Source of the DNA: Brevibacterium sediminis
GTDB lineage: Bacteria > Actinomycetota > Actinomycetes > Actinomycetales > Brevibacteriaceae
Direction: 5' to 3'
Length of the DNA stretch: 64,000 nucleotides
NCBI RefSeq assembly: GCF_013623905.1
Contig: NZ_JABKDD010000011.1
Span: 49,055-113,054 of the forward strand
Part shown: piece after piece, positions 1 through 8,180 of the stretch
How positions within the stretch are numbered: position 1 is the stretch's first letter
How the letters are laid out: each line of letters starts with the position of its first letter
Notes under the pieces: generated by a model
The model's database searches: none
The model's input: only the letters and a program-made list of their open reading frames with translations
What the model was told of the DNA's origin: nothing
Made by a program: the position numbers and the translations under genes

Positions 1-1
1 G

Positions 2-181
2 CCGGTCCCGCAGATCGCCCGCGAGTTCGGGGTCGTCGCCGGGACGTTGAAGAATCGACTGTCTGCGCTGTATAAGAAGTTCGGTGTGCGCAGTCGTGCC
101 GAAATGATCGAACACGCGAAGCGCAACGGGTACCTCTCATCGACTGAAGTGCCCGGAGGAGGGTCTGCAACTTCGAACTGA
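2..181 (+). CDS. LuxR-type transcriptional regulator, C-terminal fragment
   Basis: The frame is open from the left edge to TGA at 179-181, so only the last 59 residues are present. They form a LuxR/GerE helix-turn-helix: IAREFGVVAGTLKNRLSALY, then KKFGVRSRAE, with a short unstructured tail. The segment is nearly the same as the end of the large LuxR-type protein at 1305-3596 (29 of 35 residues match over the helix-turn-helix), so these are duplicated paralogues on either side of a response regulator gene. The N-terminal sensing part lies outside the window. It should bind DNA; the signal is unknown. Confidence 0.8.
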   Translation, partial: PVPQIAREFGVVAGTLKNRLSALYKKFGVRSRAEMIEHAKRNGYLSSTEVPGGGSATSN

Positions 182-423
182 GGAACATCGTGTGCGATGG
201 AGATTTCGTCGAAAGTGAGGGGCGAGATCGCTGGATGACCCACAATACGCCGGGCAGGCTGGACTGGTCGTCGGGGGCCGGTGCTTTCGGGCTCCGTCGC
301 GTGCTGGTCCGGTGTGGTGGTGTCAGCAGAGGACTCGGTGGCGGAGGGGTTGGTGGGATCGAAGTCGATGTCTTCGATGTCAAGTCCCCTAAGACGGCAT
401 CACTTCACGGCTTGGGCACTCAC

Positions 424-1125
424 GTGAGCGATGATGCCGCGCTGCGGGTGCTCATCGTCGAAGACGATCCGATGACGGCACAGGCGCACGCGGACTTCGT
501 GGACCGCGTGCCGGGATTTGAGGTGGCCGGAACCTGCCTGGGCGGACATGAGGCGATCGAACGCTTCGACGAACTCGCTGCTGCAGGCAGCCCCGTCGAT
601 ATCGTTCTGCTCGATATGAACCTCACGGATTCGCACGGCCTCGAGGTCGCCGGGCGGCTGAACTCCCGCGGTCAGGACGTCGACATCATCGCGATCACCG
701 CGGTGCGGCACCTGCAGGTCATCCGTTCGGCGATCTCGTCGGGCATCACCCAGTACCTCATCAAGCCGTTCACCTTCGCGGCGTTCAAGGAGAAGTTGGA
801 GAACCAGCGCGAGTTCAGGCGCGGGCTCACGGGCTCGGGGTCGTTGGCGACTCAGGCGTCGGTGGACAATGCGCTCTCAGCGCTGCGGTCGGTCTCGTCG
901 ACGACCCTGCCGAAGGGCCTCATCGCCGAGACCTTGGACGCAGTGTCCGCGTTCGTCCGCGATTCCGCAGTCCCGGTCTCGGCCACCGAGGTGGGGCAGG
1001 GCCTCGACCTGTCCCGCGTCACCGTCCGCCGGTACCTCGAACATCTCGTCTCGACGAAGCAGGCGATCAAGCAGCCCCGGCACGGAACGCCCGGGCGGCC
1101 GGAATACGAGTATCGGTGGGTGTGA
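424..1125 (+). CDS. CitB/DcuR-family response regulator (orphan)
   Basis: This 233-residue two-component regulator starts with a receiver domain: acidic pair in LIVEDDP, phosphoacceptor Asp64 in VLLDMNL and Lys114 in YLIKPF. A C-terminal helix-turn-helix region (SRVTVRRYLEHL, then GRPEYEY) is typical of CitB/DpiA/DcuR regulators, which usually respond to external di- or tricarboxylates through a CitA-type kinase. The frame opens at 190, but the first 78 residues are Gly/Arg-rich and unlike this family, so I place the start at GTG 424, just before the conserved ALRVLIVEDD. No histidine kinase gene is beside it; both neighbours are LuxR-type regulators. The ligand is unknown. Confidence 0.85.
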   Translation: MSDDAALRVLIVEDDPMTAQAHADFVDRVPGFEVAGTCLGGHEAIERFDELAAAGSPVDIVLLDMNLTDSHGLEVAGRLNSRGQDVDIIAITAVRHLQVIRSAISSGITQYLIKPFTFAAFKEKLENQREFRRGLTGSGSLATQASVDNALSALRSVSSTTLPKGLIAETLDAVSAFVRDSAVPVSATEVGQGLDLSRVTVRRYLEHLVSTKQAIKQPRHGTPGRPEYEYRWV

Positions 1126-1304
1126 CGGGCCTGCTGTGCAAACGATGAGATTTGCCGCAGGCAAGCCGTGAAATGCTCTCGGTTCACCAGCGGTACTAAG
1201 GCCATGCGGTACTCTGGCAACTGCCCAACGCCGCATTTCCCCTCCTTGTGGCATTTCCCCACTGTCCGTCGGCAACCGCCGCACTAGCAGAGAAGAACCG
1301 TGCC

Positions 1305-3596
1305 GTGACCAGTACCTCCCCTGTAGACCCCAAAAGCAATGACGAGGCGACTCCCCTCAAGGACTCCGGATTCGATTCCCGGTTCGGTCCTCGCGCATCG
1401 TCCATCGAAAAATTCGCCGAGGCGGTCGGCCACAGCGATGAGCTGTCGCCGACCGCTCTCGAACAGCTCTTCAGCTGCAGCGGTGGCCGCCCCCGCATAG
1501 CCGACGCGCTCGTACGAGCACGTGTCAAAGCCGGCATACCGCTGACCGATAATGACCCCGACCGCATCGATGCAATGCTTTCACCAGCGTTGACGCCGAA
1601 GATCGAGGGCGCCAAGCGCGAATCCGGAGCGCTCTACCTGCTGACCCTCTTCGCGTGGGCCCCGCGGATCACCTCGGCCATGGTCGATCTGGTCCACTCT
1701 GCCTTCGCCGCCGCAGAGTTGGCAGCATCGGCGGGCTCCTCGCCTGAAGGACTCACTTCGCTCCTCCTCGATGAGGGACTCCTGACAGTCCCGACCGACG
1801 GCGATGAGGTGTTCACGGTCCCGCCCATGATTCGAATGCTCATGCGTCGAATAGTCACGTGCGATTCCGACTCCGCCGCCAGAAGCCCGCGTGAGGCTCT
1901 CGGAGCTGCGATCTCCGATTCCATCGGCCGACAGCGTTCGGGCAGACGCGAAGGTCTGACCGAGGTCGTCGATCTCGTCCTCGAGCTACGTGATTGGCAC
2001 GTGCTTGAACGCACATGGGCACGCCGTTCGGTCAATGTCTTCATCGATGCGCCCAGCGCCGTCGAGGCCTACCTCAGGGTCCCAGAGGATGTGCTGGCTC
2101 AAAATCCGATCCTCATCCTGGCTCGCAGTGCCGCCCGTCGCATCGACTCGACCCGTACGCGACTGGGCACCGACGATATGCCGACACTGCTCTCAGCCAC
2201 CGACTTCTCCAGCATCGTGCTGCCGGAGATGCGCGGACTCCTGGCGGCCGAGTCCGAACGTCGACTCACCGCCGATGAGATGTCCGTGGTGACCATGCTC
2301 GAAGCGAGGATGCACCGGCTCAACCGGGAGAACGAAGCCGCATTGAACGTCATCGAGGTGGGACGGGAACGTCTGCGCCACCTCGGCGCGGGTGAGCCCG
2401 GGCCCACGCTGATGTTGCAGGCTGAGCTCAACCTCGAGCACGGGCGGAATCTGATCGTGGCTGGTCGCTTCCCTGAAGCGATGTGCGTGCTCCAGCGGGT
2501 CGTCCACTTCGCCGAGATCTATGCCCCGAACTCGCCGCACCCGCTGCTCGCGGGGCTCGTCGAGGCCGCCCTGGCTGGAATGGGGCACGGGCACGGATCT
2601 GACATGGACCGCAACCTGGAACGGGCACGTGAGGACGCTCGCAGATTCGGAATGGCCGCGCTGCCGGACGAATACACAGCCCTGTGCATCGAATTGATGC
2701 GCAGCCTGGACCGGCTCGATCTCGATGCAGCCCGACTGATCATCATCGCACTTGACCAGGCGAAGCCCACCCAATTCCTGGGGCCCATTCCGCACGTGCT
2801 GAGAAGTCTGTGCTTTGTGTATGAAGGGCGAGCTTCGGCCGCGGCGAAGCTGCTGGTGGAGAGTCTGCAGGTTCAGCTTCTGCCGACGACAGGCGTACTT
2901 AGCGCACGGTTCTCGGCCATCGTCAACATCGTCAGCTTCGTGCTGGCCGCTGCGGGCGAGGGGAAGGCCCTGCAGGGCTTGGCCGAGCGGATGAGTCCAC
3001 CGAGTCCGGGGTACTCGGTCGTCAAAGCGCGTCAGGCCTTCGTCTTCGGGCAGCATGATCCGCTGTGGACCGCCACAGGGCAGTTGTTGGCCGGCGATGA
3101 GGGGCCCAGGCTCAAGAACTCAGCCATGGCTCTGCGCGCCGACATGCTCCACCACGAGGGCCGTTCTGCTGAGGCGCTGGAGGCCTTCGTCGACATGCTC
3201 GACTACTGCGCGATCACCGCATCGGTGCTTGCCGTCACTCAGTTGTCGAAGTCTGCTCGAGAGGCGCTCATTCCCGTTTCGGCCGATTGTTCCGAGTGGG
3301 AGGCCGTGGCGCGGTCGTTCAATTCTGCAGAGCTCACGGCGGCCGTGTTGCAGAAGCGTCTGCTCGAACTGCCAGAGACTTCTCCGGTGTCCCCGGATTT
3401 CCAGACCGATCTCACCCCGGCCGAACAGTCGCTGCTGTTCGCGATCGACTCATCGAAGTCGATCGCGCAGATCGCCCGCGAATTCGGAGTGGTGTCGGGA
3501 ACGCTGAAGAACCGCCTGTCCGCGCTCTACCGCAAGCTCGGCGTGCGCAGCCGTGCCGAGGCTGTGGCCCACGTCCACCGCGGTCAGCAGAGCTGA
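1305..3596 (+). CDS. Large LuxR-type transcriptional regulator
   Basis: A protein of about 763 residues with a clear LuxR/GerE helix-turn-helix at the C terminus (SIAQIAREFGVVSGTLKNRL, then GVRSRAEAVAH). The long N-terminal part is rich in Ala/Leu helices, suggesting TPR-like repeats as in LAL/MalT-type regulators, but I see no Walker A motif, so an ATPase role is not supported. GTG 1305 follows an AGAGAAGAA stretch at good spacing; GTG 1248 in the same frame would add 19 residues and has no evident ribosome site. Its HTH nearly duplicates the protein fragment at the left edge. Targets and signal are unknown. Confidence 0.75.
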   Translation: MTSTSPVDPKSNDEATPLKDSGFDSRFGPRASSIEKFAEAVGHSDELSPTALEQLFSCSGGRPRIADALVRARVKAGIPLTDNDPDRIDAMLSPALTPKIEGAKRESGALYLLTLFAWAPRITSAMVDLVHSAFAAAELAASAGSSPEGLTSLLLDEGLLTVPTDGDEVFTVPPMIRMLMRRIVTCDSDSAARSPREALGAAISDSIGRQRSGRREGLTEVVDLVLELRDWHVLERTWARRSVNVFIDAPSAVEAYLRVPEDVLAQNPILILARSAARRIDSTRTRLGTDDMPTLLSATDFSSIVLPEMRGLLAAESERRLTADEMSVVTMLEARMHRLNRENEAALNVIEVGRERLRHLGAGEPGPTLMLQAELNLEHGRNLIVAGRFPEAMCVLQRVVHFAEIYAPNSPHPLLAGLVEAALAGMGHGHGSDMDRNLERAREDARRFGMAALPDEYTALCIELMRSLDRLDLDAARLIIIALDQAKPTQFLGPIPHVLRSLCFVYEGRASAAAKLLVESLQVQLLPTTGVLSARFSAIVNIVSFVLAAAGEGKALQGLAERMSPPSPGYSVVKARQAFVFGQHDPLWTATGQLLAGDEGPRLKNSAMALRADMLHHEGRSAEALEAFVDMLDYCAITASVLAVTQLSKSAREALIPVSADCSEWEAVARSFNSAELTAAVLQKRLLELPETSPVSPDFQTDLTPAEQSLLFAIDSSKSIAQIAREFGVVSGTLKNRLSALYRKLGVRSRAEAVAHVHRGQQS

Positions 3597-3707
3597 CTGC
3601 GTGGCAATCGTCCGCGGAGAGGCGGCCTACTCGCCGGCCAGTTGCCAGCAGTGCTGGAGCGATCGATCCACCACGAGCAGTCCGATCTCTCAGCCTTCGG
3701 CGGTGGA

Positions 3708-5516
3708 TCAGTGGCAGAACTCCCACCAGCCGACGACATGACAGTGGGGGCCTTCGTTAGGGTCCTCTCCATCGGCATCTGAGACGCCAGAAGCGTCTGC
3801 GTCTGAGGCTGAGTTGACCCCCGCATCCGGTTCGCTGGACGCGGTCGAGGTCCCCGTGTCGCTGTTCGCAGCCGCATCGTCAGTGTCTTCCGACGATTCC
3901 GATGAGGAATCGGAACTCGGTTCTGGTGGAGCCGAAGGAGTACTACTCGGCTCGAGGCTGGGCTCGCTCGAGTCCGTCGGCTCCTCGGCCGGTGTGGGTG
4001 CGGCGGTCTCCGGGGCCGCTTCGGATGAGGGCTCATCCGGTTCCACAGGCGGAACCTCAGCGGGATCGTTCCTCGGCTGCTGCCGGTCGGACGAAGAAGG
4101 GGTCGACGCCTCCTTCTCCGGGTGCGGCGCCTGAGCGTTCTTCCGGGAGTCCCGCGACCGCTCTTCCTCGCGTGAAGCGGAGCGCTCAGTGGCGTTTTGC
4201 TCGTGCCCGTCCGAGCCCTCAGCACTCTCATCGCCACCGTCCGGCTCAGCCGTGCGCGGTGGAGACGGTGAGGAAGGCGTTGTTTTTGGTGGATCAAATG
4301 GCGCCGAAGAGGTCTCTTCCGCAGCAGCAGACTGTGGGGCAGGATCGCGCTGAAGATTCACAAGTGTGGCGGCACCGGCGGCAATGGCGGCGCTGGCAGC
4401 GATGCCTGCGATTACAATTTTGACCACCGACGCTCCGGCCGCAATTCCGGCAGTGCTGCCTCCAGAGCTGCCCGCTGCCGCAGTGCTCGTGCTGCTCTTT
4501 GATACTGCGGCTGCCGCACTTGAGTGCGGCTCGGCGACGACCGAACCCGACTGCTCACTCGGCCCGACGCTCGCCGTCCCCGCGCCCGTCAGCAGCATAG
4601 CTTCTTCCGGGAAATGGCCCCATTCGATGAGCGCGGCAGCGAGAGCTGCCGGCGTGATCCATACCTGGAACTTCGCATTGATGCTGCGGAGCTCAAAGGA
4701 CTGACGGCGGCAATGACTGCAGTGACTGAGATGAGCCTTGATCGCTTCAGCGCGTTTCGGGCCCAGCTGTTGCCGCACGAACCGCGCAAGCGCAGAGGAG
4801 TACTTCGCGCATTCGGGGGCGCTGGGTTCGACGTGTTCCTGCAGATAGGCGGCCCGCAGCCCCTCTCGTGCGCGACGCAGGAGCGAACTGATGGAATTCG
4901 ACGACAGCCCCAGCATCGCGGCCGCATCAGCGGTCGATATCCCTTCAATATCGATGAGTGTGAGCGCGCTCTGCCAGGCGTCGGGGAGAGTTTTGAAGGC
5001 GCGGCCCAGCTGATCTCGCTCTGCCACCTCGGCGGCGAGATCGCTCGGTTCGCTGTCGGCAAGAAACGTCAGCACATCGGGTTCGACGATCGTCGTCGCA
5101 CGAACCATCGCCGTGCGCCGGTACGATTCGGAGCGAACAGCGGCCATGAGATACGCCTTGAAGGACTCATCCGGCCCTTTTCCTCGCCCCCACGCGCGCC
5201 AGATCTTGGCGAAAGCCTCGGCGACGGCATCTTCCGCTTGCGCACGATTTCGGCTGAGGCGCAGTGCGACATGCAATGCAGGGAGCCGATGTCGGGCATA
5301 GAGCTCACCGTAGGCGGCCCGTGCAGCTGCAGATTCGGGCCGGTGATCACGGATGCAGGCACAGAGGTCGGAGTCGCTGAGTTCACTGCTCGGGTGTGGC
5401 AGTCCGAAAGGGGAGCGGGAACTATCGGCCGACGATGACCACTCTTCGGTCATCGGCTCATCGTCTCGAAAGTAAGGTGCGGATTCAGACGGGGAAATTG
5501 CATGAGGGGACCTCAA
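3708..5516 (-). CDS. ECF-like sigma factor fused to zinc anti-sigma domain, TM segment and outer tail
   Basis: A 602-residue multidomain protein. Residues about 65-135 look like sigma region 2 (AEDAVAEAFAKIWRAWGRGK) and 170-225 like region 4 (LPDAWQSALTLIDIEGIS, SSNSISSLLRRAREGL). Residues 236-270 carry a ZAS/zf-HC2 signature, H262-x3-C266-x2-C269 with an upstream Cys236. A hydrophobic segment at about 360-388 follows, then roughly 200 Ser/Pro/Glu/Asp-rich residues that should lie outside the cell, ending in HCHVVGWWEFCH. The fusion implies a sigma factor held at the membrane with its own inhibitor and sensor. ATG 5516 has a promoter-like sequence 35-65 bases upstream; ATG 5453 (residue 22) is an alternative start. 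It is divergent from an LPXTG surface protein, its likely target. Confidence 0.8.
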   Translation of the reverse strand: MRSPHAISPSESAPYFRDDEPMTEEWSSSADSSRSPFGLPHPSSELSDSDLCACIRDHRPESAAARAAYGELYARHRLPALHVALRLSRNRAQAEDAVAEAFAKIWRAWGRGKGPDESFKAYLMAAVRSESYRRTAMVRATTIVEPDVLTFLADSEPSDLAAEVAERDQLGRAFKTLPDAWQSALTLIDIEGISTADAAAMLGLSSNSISSLLRRAREGLRAAYLQEHVEPSAPECAKYSSALARFVRQQLGPKRAEAIKAHLSHCSHCRRQSFELRSINAKFQVWITPAALAAALIEWGHFPEEAMLLTGAGTASVGPSEQSGSVVAEPHSSAAAAVSKSSTSTAAAGSSGGSTAGIAAGASVVKIVIAGIAASAAIAAGAATLVNLQRDPAPQSAAAEETSSAPFDPPKTTPSSPSPPRTAEPDGGDESAEGSDGHEQNATERSASREEERSRDSRKNAQAPHPEKEASTPSSSDRQQPRNDPAEVPPVEPDEPSSEAAPETAAPTPAEEPTDSSEPSLEPSSTPSAPPEPSSDSSSESSEDTDDAAANSDTGTSTASSEPDAGVNSASDADASGVSDADGEDPNEGPHCHVVGWWEFCH

Positions 5517-5550
5517 CTGTGAGTTCGGGGCATTTCAGAGGGGAGTAAAA

Positions 5551-5580
5551 ATTCTACAGGAGCAGAACCCAGCTTCCCAA
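5551..5580 (-). promoter_or_regulatory. Candidate housekeeping promoter of the sigma factor gene
   Basis: On the minus strand TTGGGA (5580-5575) and TAGAAT (5556-5551) are separated by 18 bases, resembling sigma-70 -35 and -10 boxes. Transcription would begin near 5544, about 28 bases before ATG 5516. Based on consensus match and position only. Confidence 0.4.
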
Positions 5581-5597
5581 TCACCCAGGGTTGGGAA
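5574..5597. promoter_or_regulatory. Inverted repeat, candidate operator
   Basis: TTCCCAA, ten bases, TTGGGAA. The left arm covers the -35 box of the proposed sigma-gene promoter, so a protein bound here would block it. The binding protein is unknown. Confidence 0.4.
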
Positions 5598-5665
5598 CAA
5601 GGCGACCAATCCTCGGCCGCGTGAGCAGGGATACCCACGCGCGGCTGAGCCATTTCGTTTCGGGT

Positions 5666-5692
5666 GGAAACGCGGCTGTGGCCCCTGTCGTC
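5666..5692 (+). promoter_or_regulatory. Candidate ECF-type promoter for the surface protein gene
   Basis: GGAAAC (5666-5671), a 17-base spacer and CGTC (5689-5692) match the general ECF sigma promoter pattern (GGAAC-like -35, CGTC -10). It points toward the LPXTG gene, leaving a leader of about 265 bases. The neighbouring sigma factor is the obvious candidate to use it; that link is inference. Confidence 0.4.
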
Positions 5693-5965
5693 ATGCATTG
5701 GAGAGAAACTTCTGAAACTCGCGAACGAAATCGATTGCGCAGAGGTCTCAGCCTATGGGGAGGTCAAGATCCACGATCGCTCCGAGCCTGAGCCGGCAGT
5801 TAGTCAACAGCCGGTTCGGGACCCCTCCGAGTCCCGGACTCGTCCGAGGCGGTCCTGCTGAACCACGTGGCTGCAGGGCCGCCTCACAACCCCATAGACA
5901 GTGCATCCGATCATCTGGCATTCGTCGAATGCGCAGGTGACGGCCTCTTCTGAAGGAGAAGACCC

Positions 5966-8119
5966 TTGTCCCTGAAGCGACCTCCTATGACGAGGCACGG
6001 AGCGGCGATCCTCGCATCGTCTGTTCTTGCTTCGTTCGCATTCCTCGGTGCATCCGTCGCGCCGGCACAGGCCGCGGCAGAACCCCTGCCGAACCCCTCA
6101 CTGGCCGATAAATGCGGCCTCGATATCGGAGTCGTCCTCGACCTCTCGAATTCCCTGTCCGATCGAGACGTCGACGATTCGAAGTCGGCGGTCAAATCTG
6201 TCGCCAGCGGCCTCTCGGGGACTCCCAGCAGAGTGTCTGTCAACTCGTTTGCAACGTTCGGACCCGACGGCACCAACGAGCCGATCAACAGCGCGTCTGT
6301 CGCAACCTCGGACTCAGTCGACGAACTCAATAAGCAGATCGACGCGCTTCGGCGGGTTCCGCAGAACTCAGGAGGCACGAACTGGGACCGCGGGTTGGGG
6401 CAGTTGGGCGGTACAAACCACGACTTGGTACTGTTCGTCACCGACGGCAAGCCCACGGCATACGGGGTGCCGGGGTCCGAACGGGGCAATACCGACCGCG
6501 GTACGCGAACCGATCAGATCGACATCGACAAAGCCATCGAATCGGCGAATGCTCTGAAATCTCAAGGTACCAAGGTGGTCGGTTTGGGAGTGGGCAGCGA
6601 GATCAACGAGGGCAACATCAAGCTGGTCTCGGGCCAGACCGCAGGCGACGACTACTATGTGGTCTCTGATTACTCCGAATTGGCCGAACAGCTCCGTGAG
6701 ATCGCCACGAAGAGCTGCCGAGGAACTCTCAACGTCACCAAACTCATCGACCCTGGGTCCGGCAAACACGCGAAGAACACCGCGAAACACCCGGGCGAGG
6801 GCTGGACGATCTCGTCCCCGGATTCGGTGGACGGAGTGGAGAAGACCACCGATGCGGCCGGGACGGTGAGCTTCAAACTGCAGACCCCGGCCGAAGGCGT
6901 ACAGGCTTCCGAGAAGCAGCAGGAAGGCTACCGACTGCAGCAGCAGTCCGGTTCAAACGCGCTCTGCACCGCAGACGGACGCAAGGTCGGCACCAGAAAC
7001 ATCGCAGACGGGTTCGAATTGACCGAATCTGTCGACACGGACGCGATCATCACCTGTCGGCTCGTCAACGAACAGATCCCCGGAGGGCTGAGCTGGAAGA
7101 AGGTCGACGAAGACGGCGACGCGCTCGCCGGTGCTGAATTCACACTGACGGGTCCGGACGGCGAGGACTTCGTCGTGGCCGACAACGGCGAGCTCGACGC
7201 CGACGAGGCGGCCGGGCAGTTCGAAGTGACCGACTTAGCCTGGGGCGACTACACCATTACGGAGACCAACGCTCCGGACGGATATGTACTCACGGACGAG
7301 ACGCAGACCGTGACGATCACCGGTGAGAAGCGGGACATGGAGTTCTCAGACATCGTCAACAAGAAAGATGTCGAAGGCGGTGCCGATCCGGAGGGCGAAG
7401 CTTCTGCAGACCCGAGCTCAGACGCGGACGCTTCTACTGATCCTGATGCAGACGCTGATCTGAACGCGTCGCCTGACGCGGATGCATCGTCAGACCCGGG
7501 CGCTTCTACTGATCCTGATGCAGACGCTGATCTGAACGCGTCGCCTGATGCGGATGCATCGACTGACCCGGACACATCATCCGACCCGGACACTTCGTCC
7601 GACGTGAACGCCGAGTCCGAAGCGTCGAAGGATTCAGATGCCGAGGCCTCGACCGATCCTGACGGTGGTGACGATGCTTCGACTGACCCGGACGGCAAGG
7701 ACGAGGGGTCAATGGATATTGACGTAGACGCCGCAGCCGATTCGGACGGCCAGGATACGGCAGCGACGGACGCCGATGCCAAGGCATCGACCGACCCAGG
7801 TGCTGACGCGGCAACTGATCCGAGTGCTGACGACTCGGCCGCAGCAGATCCAGAGGCTGATGACTCGGCTGCGACGAACTCGAACGCGGATAGCGCTGGG
7901 TCGAGCACGTCGAAGTCCGGGAGCACTTCAGCAGATGGATCCGCGACCGACTCAGGAGGGAGCCCCAGTGGTGGGACCGACTCCGGCAGCGACGGCTCTC
8001 ATCTGCCGAGGACTGGCGCCGCTGGAGCGATGACGTTCGGCCTCCTCGGCGTACTCCTCGTTGGGGGCGGAATAGCCGCTATCCTCGTATCGAGGCGACG
8101 GAAGACCGACATGCTGTGA
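5966..8119 (+). CDS. LPXTG-anchored surface protein with vWA and SpaA/Cna-B-like domains
   Basis: A 717-residue exported protein. A signal peptide (hydrophobic stretch ending VAPAQA) precedes a von Willebrand A domain at about 50-235 with the metal-site motif DLSNS (59-63). A middle region of about 240-370 may be a first Cna-B-like fold. A second at about 373-465 shows the typical Lys in SWKKVDEDGD and Glu in YTITETNAP, the residues that form isopeptide bonds in SpaA-type domains. An Asp/Ser/Ala-rich stalk follows, then LPRTG (680-684), a membrane segment and RRRK, a sortase anchor. TTG 5966 has GAAGGAGAA upstream; ATG 5987 is an alternative. It probably mediates adhesion, and is divergent from a membrane-tethered sigma factor. 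Confidence 0.88.
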   Translation: MSLKRPPMTRHGAAILASSVLASFAFLGASVAPAQAAAEPLPNPSLADKCGLDIGVVLDLSNSLSDRDVDDSKSAVKSVASGLSGTPSRVSVNSFATFGPDGTNEPINSASVATSDSVDELNKQIDALRRVPQNSGGTNWDRGLGQLGGTNHDLVLFVTDGKPTAYGVPGSERGNTDRGTRTDQIDIDKAIESANALKSQGTKVVGLGVGSEINEGNIKLVSGQTAGDDYYVVSDYSELAEQLREIATKSCRGTLNVTKLIDPGSGKHAKNTAKHPGEGWTISSPDSVDGVEKTTDAAGTVSFKLQTPAEGVQASEKQQEGYRLQQQSGSNALCTADGRKVGTRNIADGFELTESVDTDAIITCRLVNEQIPGGLSWKKVDEDGDALAGAEFTLTGPDGEDFVVADNGELDADEAAGQFEVTDLAWGDYTITETNAPDGYVLTDETQTVTITGEKRDMEFSDIVNKKDVEGGADPEGEASADPSSDADASTDPDADADLNASPDADASSDPGASTDPDADADLNASPDADASTDPDTSSDPDTSSDVNAESEASKDSDAEASTDPDGGDDASTDPDGKDEGSMDIDVDAAADSDGQDTAATDADAKASTDPGADAATDPSADDSAAADPEADDSAATNSNADSAGSSTSKSGSTSADGSATDSGGSPSGGTDSGSDGSHLPRTGAAGAMTFGLLGVLLVGGGIAAILVSRRRKTDML
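7429..7561 (+). repeat. 61-bp direct repeat in the Asp-rich stalk
   Basis: 7429-7489 and 7501-7561 are the same except for one base. They begin 72 bases (24 codons) apart, so the duplication keeps the reading frame. Such repeats can lengthen or shorten a cell-wall stalk by slippage or recombination. Confidence 0.9.
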
Positions 8120-8143
8120 TGCAGCCTCGTATCTGATCCGAGC

Positions 8144-8180
8144 AGAGGGCGGAGCCGAATCGATATCGGCTCCGCCCTCT
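8144..8180. terminator. Bidirectional hairpin terminator
   Basis: A perfect 15-base stem (AGAGGGCGGAGCCGA and its complement at 8166-8180) with a seven-base loop lies between the convergent surface protein and AraC genes and overlaps the last two bases of the AraC stop codon. No long T-run follows. Confidence 0.7.

Larger units (their letters stand above)
5517..5965. other. Divergent regulatory region between sigma factor and surface protein
   Basis: These 449 bases hold no convincing gene. They contain a promoter-like sequence for the sigma gene, an inverted repeat overlapping it, and an ECF-type promoter match facing the surface protein gene, each listed separately. Short open frames here lack ribosome sites and family resemblance. 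Confidence 0.6.

Noticed and set aside
190..423. N-terminal extension of the CitB-type regulator
   Set aside because: Gly/Arg-rich and unlike any receiver protein. The conserved domain begins right after GTG 424.
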